Assembly: GCA_035552095.1 (NCBI GenBank)
Contig: DASZMA010000128.1
Location: forward strand, 1 to 64,000
DNA length: 64,000 nt
Direction of reading: 5' to 3'
Source: Bog-473 sp035552095
Lineage (GTDB): Bacteria > Actinomycetota > Acidimicrobiia > Acidimicrobiales > RAAP-2
Each line of letters starts with the position of its first letter. Position 1 is the first letter of the stretch. This document shows, one piece after another, positions 50,364-61,849 of this stretch. Under the pieces are notes generated by a model. The model searched no databases. It saw only the letters and a list, made by a program, of their open reading frames with translations, and was not told where the DNA came from. The translations under genes and the position numbers were made by a program.

Positions 50364-50991
50364 GGTAACTGGCCATGGTCGGATAGCCCGACCATCACCT
50401 ACGGCGGTGTCGTACCGACGCCCGACCCGACGTACAGCACGGGCGTCGCTACATCGACGCCAGCGACGTGCGCCTATTCGCCGCCCAACCCAGGCATGTA
50501 CACCGTCACCTGTAGCAGCGCCGCCGACCCCGACCACCTCATCTCTTGCGCCGGAGGAGGCTCGTCGGCCACGGGGACGCTGACCATTCAGCCGGTCCCG
50601 CTCAATGTCACCGCTGACAACAAGTCAATGACGTTCGGCGTGGCACGGGAGCCAGCGACCCCAACTACGTCATCACCAACGTGGTGGGCACCATCAAGAT
50701 CGTCAAAGCGCCCACCTCGTTCAAGGTGACGGAGTTCCTGACCAAGACCAAGAACGGGACGACCGCGGTCCTGGGTGAAACGGGGTTGCCGGCCCACGCC
50801 CTTGGCTTCGTCTTCTTCCAGGTCCGAGCAACGGGTGCACCATCTACCTGACGGGCCAGGCCGGCGAAGCCACCACCTGCTTTGCCAACTTCGGCACCAA
50901 TGTTCCTTACGTGATCAAGGGGATCTTCTACGACACCGACGGGAACTACCTCACGTCCAATTCGACCAACGAGTTGAACCCGCACGGTTGA
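50364..50991 (+). pseudogene. Remnant of an MBG-domain (adhesin-type) surface protein
   Basis: Three reading frames must be joined to read one protein. Frame 1 (from 50364) gives SPTITYGGVVPTPDPTYS, MYTVTCSSAADPDHLISCAGG, GTLTIQPVPLNVTADNKSMTFG, the MBG-repeat pattern. Frame 2 (from ~50642) gives GASDPNYVITNVVGTIKIVKA and a domain KVTEFLTKTKNGTTAVLGETG. Frame 3 (from ~50821) gives GPSNGCTIYLTGQAGEATTCFANFGTNVPY, ending at TGA 50991. No start or signal peptide remains, so it is a 5'-truncated, twice-frameshifted gene, unless the assembly is wrong. Confidence 0.75.
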
Positions 50992-51092
50992 GAATCCCGC
51001 GGCCCTCCCGTTGACCTAGTCAGCTTTTCAACCTTCCCCGGGCGCCTTCACCGAACTGGGCGGTTGGCGTAGCCTCATCTGGGGAGGCCGTC

Positions 51093-52638
51093 ATGGGGAA
51101 GTTCTCTCGGGATCAGCGAAATCTGGAAGGTGCGCCGTCACACCTTCCGCTGCCGCCGGGCCCGGTCTCCAATGGGGAGTTTGTCCCCGCCGCCCCGAGC
51201 GCGCACGACCGGGCGGTCAATGATCTGATCCGGTCCTCGGTCGACGACTCGGCCCGTGTGCTGGGCATGGACCGCCGGCGTTTCCTGCAGAGCGCTGGCG
51301 CGGTAGCGGCTTCGCTGGCCGCCTTTGAGCTGGCCGGGTGCGCCTCTCCCGCCGCGTTGAAGTCCGCCGGCGCCAAGCGGTATGGCCGGGGTGGCACCTT
51401 CACCACGCCACCGTCCGACGACATAGCGGCTTGCCAGCAAGCGCTCGGCGGCAGCGGCGAGTTCATCTTCGACGTCCACCCATCACGTCATCCCGAGCGG
51501 GCCCTGGGTCCAGAACGCCCCCGAGACGGTCGACCTGGTCCGGTCCATGCTGCCGCCCGGTTGTACCGACGCCGATCAACTCGATTGCGTCGACCGGTCG
51601 GCCTACCTGCATGACCTGTTCCTGGCCAGTGACACCACCATGGCCATTCTGACGGACGTGCCCAACTCCGGACCGTCGAATGCGCCGATACCGTTCGCCG
51701 AGGCGCTCAGCACCCAGACCATCACTCAGGGGTTACTCCACGGCGGCGCCAGCCGCCTCTTGGTGGAGAACATCATCGCTCCCAACGTCGGGTTAGTGAA
51801 CGCCACCCTCGATGAGATGTCGAACGCCATGCAGTCGGGGCCGCCCGCGGCGTTCAAGGTCTACACGGCCTGGAGCCCGACCGGCCAGGGTTTCTCGTTG
51901 CAGGACCCGGCTATTGGCCTGCCCACTGTGCAGCACGCCCACGATCTCGGGGTCAAGGTCTTCGTGGCCCACAAGGGACTGCCGCTCGTGAACTTCGACC
52001 CGACCTTCAACCACCCCGACGACATGGTCGCCCTTTCACGCATGTTCCCCGACATGGAATTCGTGGTGTACCACGCCGCCTGGGACCCCTCGCACGTTGA
52101 AGGCCCCTACGACCCCAACGCCACCATCGGCATCGACACGCTGCTGGCCGCGCTCGATCGGTACAGCGTCCCGCCCAATAGCAACGTGTGGGTGGACGTG
52201 GCCACACTGTGGCGCCAACTGCTCACGCAACCCGACCAGGCCGCACACGCACTGGGGAAGCTGCTCAGCCGGCTGGGGGGAAACAGGGTCATGTGGGGCA
52301 CCGATGCCGTCTGGTACGGCAGTCCTCAGGCTCAGATCATGGCGCTGCGGGCCTTTCAGATCACCCCGGAGTTCCAGGACACCTACCGGTACCCGGCATT
52401 GACCGACCAGGTGAAGGCGGGCATCTTCGGGCTCAACGCCGCCAAGCTGTTCGGCGTCGATCCGACCGCCAGCCGCTGCGCGTTGACCACGGATCCCCTG
52501 AGCTCGAATATTGACGAGTCGGCGTATCTCCGCCAGGTCGGCGCCCTTCCGTCGCCGTGGTCCCCCCACGGCCCGACCACCCGGCGCCAGGTTCTCAGCT
52601 GGCTGGCCTCACCGACCACGAACTGGGTGCCCTCGTAG
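51093..52638 (+). pseudogene. Tat-signal amidohydrolase, frameshifted at the metal-binding motif
   Basis: Residues 1–129 read in one frame, with a Tat/lipobox-like signal MDRRRFLQSAGAVAASLAAFELAGC (Met at 51267) and GEFIFDVH. The rest reads in another frame from 51481: HHVIPSGPWVQNAPETVDLVRSMLPPG ... FKVYTAWSP ... MEFVVYHAAWD ... VMWGTDAVWYGSPQAQIMALRAF. This is an amidohydrolase-2 domain with HxH, His and Asp metal-site segments. Loss of two bases at ~51480 (CACCCAT for CACACCCAT) would explain it. GGGGAGG before ATG 51093 is the ribosome site. Confidence 0.8.
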
Positions 52639-52699
52639 CAACAGCCCCATGCAATCCCCCCGACATAGGCAAGGAGCCTGAAAACGGGCCCCCTATGAC

Positions 52700-52739
52700 A
52701 AAAGGCGTGAGCCCTCCTAAGGGAGAGTCCACGCCTCTT
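52700..52739 (-). terminator. Rho-independent terminator after the tRNA-Ala gene
   Basis: On the minus strand AGGCGTG ... CACGCCT (7 bp) encloses a CCCT/AGGG stem and is followed by TTTTG. It lies ~35 nt past the tRNA 3' end. Confidence 0.65.
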
Positions 52740-52741
52740 GT

Positions 52742-52761
52742 CGCGACACACTTCTGTCGCG
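52742..52761. repeat. Perfect 7-bp inverted repeat
   Basis: CGCGACA-CACTTC-TGTCGCG, between the tRNA 3' end and the T-tailed hairpin. It may be a processing or second termination stem. Confidence 0.6.
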
Positions 52762-52774
52762 TGCGGCATTTGGG

Positions 52775-52848
52775 TGGAGGTGAAGGGACTCGAACCCTCG
52801 AACCTCCTGACTGCCAGTCAGGCGCTCTACCAGCTGAGCTACACCCCC
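52775..52848 (-). tRNA. tRNA-Ala (anticodon GGC)
   Basis: 74 nt. The acceptor stem GGGGGTG/CACCTCC has the G3·U70 pair that marks alanine tRNAs. The D arm is GCTC...GAGC, the anticodon stem CCTGA/TCAGG holds loop CTGGCAG (anticodon GGC), and the T arm GAGGG/CCCTT holds TTCGAGT. The variable loop looks 6 nt long, one longer than usual. CCA is not encoded. Confidence 0.93.
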
Positions 52849-53031
52849 AAGCGGCGAGGAGCAACGCTAGCAGTCACGAACCCGGCCTCCCATTCGAGGA
52901 GTTCAGCGAGGTGCGGCCATGCTCGGTCCTGGTGAGCAGCCATCCGGATCACCCTGGCCCAGGCGTCGCACCGCCTGCGAAACCGTCCCTCCACCCCGTA
53001 TCGGGCGACCGGGCACCGCCATTGCCTCGCC

Positions 53032-53037
53032 TACCCT
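53032..53037 (+). promoter_or_regulatory. –10-like hexamer of a leaderless promoter (leuS)
   Basis: TACCCT, 6 nt before ATG 53044, no ribosome site between. Confidence 0.45.
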
Positions 53038-53043
53038 GGTGCG

Positions 53044-55539
<2,496 letters not shown>

Positions 55540-55596
55540 GCGGCTGTCCTCGTCGTCTAGGCGGCCGTCCTCGTCTCTAGACGGCCAGCCCGCTCC

Positions 55597-56604
55597 CTAC
55601 GAGCGGAACCCCGCCAGCACGCCCTTCCACTCCACGGGGTCCATTTTGTAGGGGGCGTAGAAGCTGAAGCGGTCCACCACATCGCCGAAGCGGGCCTTGA
55701 CCTGGGTGGCCACCTGGTCGATCGGGCAGACCACGGCGAAGGCATCCAGCACCTCGTCGCTGATCAGCTCGCCCATCTTCACCCACTCGCCCCGCTTGGA
55801 CAGCGTGTTGAGCTCGGGGTGCAGGTCACCCCAGCCGTGCAACTCGAGCACGGGCCGGTAGGCCGGGGTGGAGCCGTAGAAGGCGATCTGCTGGCGCACG
55901 GCCTGGTCGGCCGCCGCCACGTCCGCGTCAGTGGCTCCGGTGACCACGAAGCCTGGATACGACACCGTCAGGTCCGCCCGGGTCTTGCCCGCCCTGGCCG
56001 CGCCGCGCTCGAGCGCGGGCAGGCTGACCTCGCGCAGGTAGCGCTCGGTGGTGAAGCCGTGCACCAGCAGGCCGTCGCCGGCCTCGCCGGCCACCTCGGT
56101 CATGAGCTCGCCCACGGCGGCCAGCAGGATCTTCGGATTGCCGAAGGGGTTGGGGCCCGGGTTGAAGAACGGCGTCATCAGCGTGTGCGTGTAGTACTCG
56201 CCCCGGAAGTCGAGCTTCCCGTCGCCCGCCCACGAAGCCCAGATGGCCCGGATCGCCATGATCAGCTCGCTCATGCGAGGAGCCGGGTGCGACCACGGCA
56301 TGGAGAAACGCTTGGTGATGTGCGGCTTGATCTGGCTGCCCATGCCCAGGATGAAGCGGCCCTTGGACAGCTGCTGCAGGTCGTTGGCCATCATGGCCAG
56401 GTTCATCGGGTTGCGGGCGAAGGCCACGGCGATCCCGGTGCCGAACTCGAGCGTCTCGGTGGCGGCCGCCCCGATGGCGATGGGCAGGAACGGGTCGTGC
56501 CCGGTCTCGGCCGACCACACCCCGTCGTAGCCGTTGGCCTCCGACCGCTTCGCCGATTCAGCGATCCCGTTCGGGTCGAACCCGATGCCACCGTCGATCT
56601 TCAT
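55597..56604 (-). CDS. LLM class F420-dependent oxidoreductase (TIGR03617-like)
   Basis: 335 residues, luciferase-like barrel: MKIDGGIGFDPNGIAESAKRSEANGYDGVWSAETGHDPFLPI, TLEFGTGIAVAFARNPMNLAMMANDLQQLSKGRFILGMGSQIKPHITKRFSMPW. The run SQIKPHITKRF is typical of the TIGR03617 group of probable F420 enzymes. GGAAAGGGA before the ATG is the ribosome site. It lies 36 nt downstream of the PAC2 gene on the same strand. Substrate unknown. Confidence 0.9.
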   Translation of the reverse strand: MKIDGGIGFDPNGIAESAKRSEANGYDGVWSAETGHDPFLPIAIGAAATETLEFGTGIAVAFARNPMNLAMMANDLQQLSKGRFILGMGSQIKPHITKRFSMPWSHPAPRMSELIMAIRAIWASWAGDGKLDFRGEYYTHTLMTPFFNPGPNPFGNPKILLAAVGELMTEVAGEAGDGLLVHGFTTERYLREVSLPALERGAARAGKTRADLTVSYPGFVVTGATDADVAAADQAVRQQIAFYGSTPAYRPVLELHGWGDLHPELNTLSKRGEWVKMGELISDEVLDAFAVVCPIDQVATQVKARFGDVVDRFSFYAPYKMDPVEWKGVLAGFRS

Positions 56605-56640
56605 GTGCTGCGTCCCTTTCCTACTGCGCTTCGCCGAGTC

Positions 56641-57528
56641 CTACTGCTCTTCACCGCGCAGGAACTTCTCCAGCTCGGCTGCGATCTCATCCCCGGTGGG
56701 CACCTCGTCCACTCCCATCGCATTGCCCTCGGAGGCGTCGATGTTCTCCTCCAGCTTGCGCACCATGGCCTGGTGCTCGTTGTTGTCGGCGATGAGTTGG
56801 TCCACCTGCCGCCGGGAGCTGTCGGCCGCATGGCGCAGTGCCGCCGAATCCAGCGTGAGGCCGGCAATGCTCGACAGCCCGTCCATGAGGGCGGCACTGG
56901 CCTCGGGGAAGGGCATGCCGGCTACGTAGTGGGGCACCCGGGCCCACAGGGTGATGGCCGGGATGCCGGCGTCTCCGAAAGCGAGTTCGAGGGCGGAGAG
57001 GACGCCGGCCGGCACCTCCAGCTCGCCCTGGACAATGCCCACCTGCTCAATGAGGTTGGCCGAGGCGGCCGGCGCGGTGGCGGCCAGCTTGACCGGTCGG
57101 GTGTGCGGCGCCGGGGCCGGGAAGGCGCCCAGGCCCACCACCATGCGGACCCGCCACGACTTGGCCAGGCCGACCACGGCGTCGGTGAAGGCCCGCCAGT
57201 GGAAGTCGGGCTCGGGGCCGACCAGGTACAGCACGTCCTTGCCCGTCCCGTCGCGCCCCTGGCGCACCACCGTCCGCGGCCACGTCAGCTCGGCCGTCAC
57301 CCCGTTGACGATGTGGGCCACCGGGCGCCGGGCCCGCTGGTCGAGGAAGTGCTCGCCGTTGAAGGTGACCAGGGCCTCGGTCGGCCCCTGGCCCAGCAGG
57401 GCGGCGATGGCCGTGGTGGCCCCGAGCCCGGCGTCGACCCAGCCCTCGAGCCCGATGACCAGCACCGGGCGGTCGAAGGTGGGCTCACCGTGGACCTGGA
57501 AGATCTCGGTCAGGCCGTCGGGGCTCAC
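56641..57528 (-). CDS. PAC2 family proteasome-assembly-chaperone-like protein
   Basis: 295 residues. RPVLVIGLEGWVDAGLGATTAIAALL near the N-terminus, VLYLVGPEPDFHWRAF, VVGLGAFPAPAPHTRP and IPAITLWARVPHYVAGMPFPEASAALM form the PAC2 fold seen in actinobacteria that have a 20S proteasome. A C-terminal acidic coil (RKLEENIDASEGNAMGVDEVPTGDEIAAELEKFL) is typical. GTG 57528 overlaps the stop of the kinase-like gene (GTGA), so translation is coupled. Confidence 0.88.
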   Translation of the reverse strand: MSPDGLTEIFQVHGEPTFDRPVLVIGLEGWVDAGLGATTAIAALLGQGPTEALVTFNGEHFLDQRARRPVAHIVNGVTAELTWPRTVVRQGRDGTGKDVLYLVGPEPDFHWRAFTDAVVGLAKSWRVRMVVGLGAFPAPAPHTRPVKLAATAPAASANLIEQVGIVQGELEVPAGVLSALELAFGDAGIPAITLWARVPHYVAGMPFPEASAALMDGLSSIAGLTLDSAALRHAADSSRRQVDQLIADNNEHQAMVRKLEENIDASEGNAMGVDEVPTGDEIAAELEKFLRGEEQ

Positions 57529-58568
57529 GGGGTGGCCTCCAACGACTCGGCCGCCATTTCGGCCAAGCGGGCCACCTGGAGCGGGAACGTATCGACGCTG
57601 CCCTGGTCACCGGCGCCGGCTCCGCCCACATAGCGGGCGTAGACCCCCTGCAGAATGCAGGCCAGCTTCCAGTAGCCGAAGGCGACGTAGTACCCGAGGT
57701 TGGACACATCGAGATCCGAGACGCTGGCGTAGCGGTCCCTGACCTGGGCCCGGGTGGAGAAGCCCTGGGCGGTGGTGGGGGAGAGCCCGAGCACGGCCAT
57801 GGCGTCGTCGGGGTCGGCCCAATAGACCATCAGCAGCCCGAGGTCGGCCAGCGGGTCGCCCAGGGTGCAGATCTCCCAGTCCAAGATGGCCCGCACCGTG
57901 CCGTCGTCGGCCAACACCACGTTGTCCATGCGGTAGTCACCGTGGACGACCGATGTGCGCTGCTGCTTGGGTATCCGGGCCGCCAGTTCGTCGCTCACCC
58001 GCTCGACCAGGCCGCCGTGGTCGACGCCCTCGACCTGCATCTGCTCGTACTGGCCCCGCCACCGCTTGAGCTGGCGCTCAATGTACCCCTCGTGCCGTCC
58101 CAGATCTCCCAGCCCGACCGCGTCGGGATCGACCGCGTGCAGCGCGGCCAGCGTGTCGGCCATGTGGTCGCCCACGGCGCGCCGGGTCGCCTCGTCGAAC
58201 GCCTGCTCGGCCTCGGGGGCCGTGCGCACAATGTGGCCCTCCACGAACTCCATGACGAAGAAGGGGCGCTCGTTGACCGCCTCGTCGGTGCACAGCCCGA
58301 TGGTCTTGGGCACCGGGATGCCGACTGGGCCCAGCGAGTGCATGAGCCGGTGCTCGCGCACCATGTCGTGGGCGCTCTGCAGCACGTGGTGCAGGGGTGG
58401 GCGGCGCAGGGCCCAGGCCCGGCCCTCGGCGTCCTCGACCCGGAAGGTCAGGTTGGAGCGGCCACCGGCGATCAGCGTGAAGGTGAGCGGGGTGGTGATC
58501 TCGGGGACGTGGTCGACGAACCACTTGGTGACGTTGGCGGCATGAATGCCCTCAGGCTGTTTCGGCAC
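57525..58568 (-). CDS. Phosphotransferase family protein (APH/ACAD10-11 kinase-like)
   Basis: 347 residues, aminoglycoside-phosphotransferase fold: TLIAGGRSNLTFRVEDAEGRAWALRRPP (nucleotide loop), SVVHGDYRMDNVVLADDGTVRAILDWEICTLGDPLADLGLLMVYW (catalytic HGDxxxxN and IDWE). This is the ACAD10/11 N-terminal kinase type, which acts on hydroxyacyl-CoA or related alcohols. GTG 58568 has TAGCGT 8 nt upstream, suggesting a leaderless mRNA. It is coupled to the PAC2 gene. Confidence 0.88.
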   Translation of the reverse strand: MPKQPEGIHAANVTKWFVDHVPEITTPLTFTLIAGGRSNLTFRVEDAEGRAWALRRPPLHHVLQSAHDMVREHRLMHSLGPVGIPVPKTIGLCTDEAVNERPFFVMEFVEGHIVRTAPEAEQAFDEATRRAVGDHMADTLAALHAVDPDAVGLGDLGRHEGYIERQLKRWRGQYEQMQVEGVDHGGLVERVSDELAARIPKQQRTSVVHGDYRMDNVVLADDGTVRAILDWEICTLGDPLADLGLLMVYWADPDDAMAVLGLSPTTAQGFSTRAQVRDRYASVSDLDVSNLGYYVAFGYWKLACILQGVYARYVGGAGAGDQGSVDTFPLQVARLAEMAAESLEATP

Positions 58569-58576
58569 GGCTACTG

Positions 58577-58582
58577 ACGCTA
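58577..58582 (-). promoter_or_regulatory. –10-like hexamer of a leaderless promoter (kinase-like gene)
   Basis: TAGCGT on the minus strand, 8 nt before GTG 58568, no ribosome site between. Confidence 0.45.
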
Positions 58583-58659
58583 GTGCCCGTTGCGCTGGGC
58601 CTGGCGTCCCGGCCGCGGTGGTCGCCTGGCGTCCCGGCCGCCCCCATCCCACCGATGAC

Positions 58660-58665
58660 TATCGT
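58660..58665 (+). promoter_or_regulatory. –10-like hexamer of a leaderless promoter (thioredoxin gene)
   Basis: TATCGT, 8 nt before ATG 58674, with no ribosome site between. Confidence 0.45.
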
Positions 58666-58673
58666 CATAGGCG

Positions 58674-59387
58674 ATGGATGTCACCGACGAGAGCTTTCAG
58701 ACCGCTGTCCTGGCCCGCAGCAGCGAGGTGCCGGTGGTCGTCGACCTCTGGGCCCCCTGGTGCGGCCCCTGCACCACCCTCGGCCCCATGCTGGAGCGGG
58801 CGGTGGCGGCCACCGATGGTGCCGTTGAGCTGGCCAAAGTCAACGTCGACGACAACCCCCGCATCTCGCAGAGCTTCGGTGTGCAATCGATCCCGGCCGT
58901 CTTCGCCATCGTGGACGGCAAGGTGGCCGACCAGTTCATCGGCGCCCTGCCCGAGGCGCAGGTCACCGCCTTCGTTCAGAAGCTGGCCCCGGCGCCCAGC
59001 CAGGCCGACACCCTGGTAGCCGCCGGCGACGAGCTCTCGCTGCGCCAGGCCCTCGAGCTGGAGCCCGATCACGCCGCCGCCACCCACGCCCTGGCCCGGA
59101 TCCTGATCGACCGGGGGGACGCCGCCGACGCCCTGGCCCTGCTGGCTCGCATCCCCGAGACGGCGGAGGGCCGCACCCTGGCCGCCGAGGCCCGCCTGGC
59201 CGAGAGCGGGATGGACCTCTCATCCACCGATGCGGCCGAAGTGGAGGCCCGCCTCAACGCCCTGCTGGACCAGGTGCGCGACGACGAGGCGGCCCGCCGG
59301 GAATTCCTGGACCTGCTCGAGACGCTGGGCGCCGAGGACCCGCGCACCAACTCATTCCGCCGGGCCCTGGCCACTCGTCTCTTCTGA
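58674..59387 (+). CDS. Tetratricopeptide-type thioredoxin (YbbN/CnoX-like)
   Basis: 237 residues. A thioredoxin domain (residues 1–105) with the active site WCGPC (Cys30, Cys33) and the cis-Pro SIPAVF is fused to a C-terminal helical TPR-like region (ALELEPDHAAATHALARILIDRGDAADALALLARIP ...), the YbbN/CnoX arrangement, a chaperone or holdase of E. coli. With both Cys intact it may also act as a redox protein. Stop and next start overlap by one base (TGATG). Confidence 0.9.
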   Translation: MDVTDESFQTAVLARSSEVPVVVDLWAPWCGPCTTLGPMLERAVAATDGAVELAKVNVDDNPRISQSFGVQSIPAVFAIVDGKVADQFIGALPEAQVTAFVQKLAPAPSQADTLVAAGDELSLRQALELEPDHAAATHALARILIDRGDAADALALLARIPETAEGRTLAAEARLAESGMDLSSTDAAEVEARLNALLDQVRDDEAARREFLDLLETLGAEDPRTNSFRRALATRLF

Positions 59388-60304
59388 TGGCCGGCATGGC
59401 CGGCATGGCCGGGACGGCCGCCGGCCCGGCCGAAACGGCCGCCGGCCCCGCCGGTCCCGCCGACGTCGCTGGCACCACCCTCCAATTGGGCGGCCGCACC
59501 TACGACCTGACCCACCGGGCGCTGGTCATGGGCATCCTCAACCGCACGCCCGACTCCTTCTACGACAAGGGCGCCACCTACGCCCTCGATGACCTGTACG
59601 CCCGGGCCGAGGCGCTGGTGGCCGACGGCGCCGACCTGCTCGATGTGGGTGGCGTCAAAGCCGGGCCCGGACCCGAGGTGACCGAGCGCGAGGAGATGGA
59701 GCGGGTCCTCCCGGTGGTCGAGGGGTTGGTCGCCCGCTTCGACACCCCGATCTCGGTCGACACCTGGCGGGCCTCGGTGGCCCGCGCCTCCTACCGGCTG
59801 GGCGCCGTCATGGGCAACGACATCAGCGGCTTCGCCGACCCCGACTACCTGCCGGCCGCCGCCGAAGGCGGGGCGGCGGTGGTGGCCACCCACATCCGGC
59901 TGGCCCCCCGGGTGGCCGACCCCGAGCCGCACTACGACGACGTGGTCAAGGAGGTCGCCGAGTACCTGCTCGACCGGGCCGACCGGGCCCGGGCCGCCGG
60001 CATCCCCCCGCAGCGGGTGGTGCTCGATGCCGGTCTCGACCTGGGCAAGACCGCCGCCCAGTCCCTCACCCTGCTGCGGGCCTCGGCGGAGTTGGCTGCG
60101 CTCGGCTACCCGCTCCTGCTCTCGGCCTCCAACAAGACGTTCCTCGGGGTCACGCTTGATCTGGAGATCACCGAGCGGGGCCCGGCTTCCCTCGGCGCGG
60201 CGGCACTGGGTATCTGCTGGGGCTGCCGCATTTTGCGGGTGCACGATGTCAAGGGCACGCGCCGGGTCCGCGACGCGCTGGCCGCGGTGAGCGAGGCCGG
60301 ATGA
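59387..60304 (+). CDS. Dihydropteroate synthase-like protein (FolP2 type)
   Basis: 305 residues, TIM barrel with GILNRTPDSFYDKGATYALD, LLDVGGVKAGPGPEVTEREEMERVLPVV, PISVDTWRASVAR, GNDISGFADPDY and VLDAGLDLGKTAAQSLTLLRA. The DVGGVKAG stretch replaces DIGGESTRPG, and the LMHMRG motif of active DHPS is not seen (VATHIRLAPR instead). This resembles mycobacterial FolP2, which lacks DHPS activity. The first ~30 residues are GMA/AGP repeats. It is coupled to holA (ATGA). Confidence 0.85.
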   Translation: MAGMAGMAGTAAGPAETAAGPAGPADVAGTTLQLGGRTYDLTHRALVMGILNRTPDSFYDKGATYALDDLYARAEALVADGADLLDVGGVKAGPGPEVTEREEMERVLPVVEGLVARFDTPISVDTWRASVARASYRLGAVMGNDISGFADPDYLPAAAEGGAAVVATHIRLAPRVADPEPHYDDVVKEVAEYLLDRADRARAAGIPPQRVVLDAGLDLGKTAAQSLTLLRASAELAALGYPLLLSASNKTFLGVTLDLEITERGPASLGAAALGICWGCRILRVHDVKGTRRVRDALAAVSEAG

Positions 60305-61311
60305 CAACCGGTCGGCTGACCAAGAACACCTATCTGGTCAAGGGCGACGACCCCTCGCTGGTGGCGCTGGCCGTGCGCTCCCTGCTGGCCGAGGTGGTGG
60401 GCGATCGGGACCAGGCGCTGGTGGTCGAGGAGGTCGGCGGGGGAACCGGCGACGACATCAATGTCGGCGCCGTCGTCGACGCCTGCCTGACCCCGCCCTT
60501 CCTGATCGACCGCCGGGTGGTGGTCGTGCGCGAGGCCGGCCGACTGCTCACCGCCGACGTGCCCCGGCTGGTCGAGGTGGTCAACGATCCGCTGCCCACC
60601 ACCGTCCTCATCCTGGTCGGCGGCGGCGGCACCATCCCGGCCCCCCTGGTCAAGGCGGTCACGGCGGCGGGTCAGGTCATGGACGTGTCGGTCAACCGGC
60701 CCAACGACCGCAAAGCCTGGCTGGCCGAGCATCTACGCAGCGCCCCGGTCAAGCTCGATGCGCGGGCGGCCCAGCTCCTGGGCCAGCACGTCGGGGAGGA
60801 CCTGGGCCGGGTGGAGGGATTGCTCAGCGCCCTCTCCAGCGCCTATGGGGAGGGCGCCCGCATCACGGTCGACGACCTGGAGCCCTACCTGGGCGAGGCG
60901 GGCAACGTGGCCCGCTACGAGCTGACCGACGCCATCGACCGAGGTGACCCCGCCGCCGCCCTGGCGGTGTTGCACCGCCTGGTCGAGGCCGGCGGGCTCA
61001 GTGGTGTCGAGGTGCTGTTCTCCCTCCACCGCCACTACTCCAACATGCTGACGCTCGATGGTGCCAACGTCTCCTCCGGCGAGGAGGCGGCCCAACTGCT
61101 CTCGGTCGGCAGCGCCTACGTGGGCAAGAAGGCACTGGAGCAGTCCCGCCGCCTGGGCAGCGCCCGCATCGCCACCGCCATCACGCTGCTGGCCGACGCC
61201 GACTCCGACGTGAAGGGCGGCTCCGGCCTGCCCCCCGAGCTGGTGGTGGAGATCCTGGTGGCCCGGTTGAGCCGCCAGACCCGGCAACGGGCCGGCGCCG
61301 GGCGCCGCTGA
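60301..61311 (+). CDS. holA: DNA polymerase III subunit delta
   Basis: 336 residues. YLVKGDDPSLVALAVRSLLAEV, TVLILVGGGGTIPAPLVKAVTAAG and the C-terminal HRLVEAGGLSGVEVLFSLHRHYSNMLTL with a helical collar match the clamp-loader delta subunit, which opens the sliding clamp. Coupled to the FolP2-like gene by an ATGA overlap. The order holA then rpsT and lepA (with one small gene between) is standard. Confidence 0.9.
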   Translation: MTTGRLTKNTYLVKGDDPSLVALAVRSLLAEVVGDRDQALVVEEVGGGTGDDINVGAVVDACLTPPFLIDRRVVVVREAGRLLTADVPRLVEVVNDPLPTTVLILVGGGGTIPAPLVKAVTAAGQVMDVSVNRPNDRKAWLAEHLRSAPVKLDARAAQLLGQHVGEDLGRVEGLLSALSSAYGEGARITVDDLEPYLGEAGNVARYELTDAIDRGDPAAALAVLHRLVEAGGLSGVEVLFSLHRHYSNMLTLDGANVSSGEEAAQLLSVGSAYVGKKALEQSRRLGSARIATAITLLADADSDVKGGSGLPPELVVEILVARLSRQTRQRAGAGRR

Positions 61312-61318
61312 CGCACCC

Positions 61319-61828
61319 GTGTACGAAACCCCCGCTGAGCTGAAGCTGCTGCAGGACATCCTCGACGCCAGTGCGGCGGGGGCCGGACCTCACCTGTCGG
61401 GCATCATCAGCCCGGAGCGGCGGGTGAGCGCCGCCGCGCTGGCCGATCGCCTGACCGGCATGCGGCTGTTGGTGCTGGCCACGGTGACGGCCGACGGGCG
61501 GCCGCTGGTCGGCCCGGTCGACGGCTACTTCCTCCACGGCTCCTTCTACTTCAGCTCGGGCCGGGACTCGGTGCGCATGCGCCACCTGGCCGCCCGCGCC
61601 GCCTGCAGCGCCACCCACCTGCCGGGCGAGGAGTTCGCCGTCACCGTGCACGGCCGGGCCGAGCTCTTCGAGCTGAACGATCCGGCCCACATTGAGCTGC
61701 GCCAGGCCATGCTCGACCACTACCTGCCCTTGCAGGGGCCGGCCTTCGAGACGTGGCTGGACGAGCTGGACGGGCTGGGGGCGCGCCTGGCGGCGGAGAA
61801 GATGTTCACCTTCCAGATGGAAGGGTGA
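61319..61828 (+). CDS. Pyridoxamine 5'-phosphate oxidase family protein
   Basis: 169 residues, split-barrel flavin/F420-binding fold: LADRLTGMRLLVLATVTADGRPLVGPVDGYFLHGSFYFSSGRDSVRMRHLAARAACSATHLPGEEFAVTVHGRAELFELND. The SSGRDSVRMRHL stretch is the usual phosphate-contact region. The cofactor cannot be told apart by eye. GTG 61319 lies 7 nt after holA, so it is probably in the same unit. Confidence 0.82.
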   Translation: MYETPAELKLLQDILDASAAGAGPHLSGIISPERRVSAAALADRLTGMRLLVLATVTADGRPLVGPVDGYFLHGSFYFSSGRDSVRMRHLAARAACSATHLPGEEFAVTVHGRAELFELNDPAHIELRQAMLDHYLPLQGPAFETWLDELDGLGARLAAEKMFTFQMEG

Positions 61829-61849
61829 GTCGGGCTCGCACGGAGGCGG

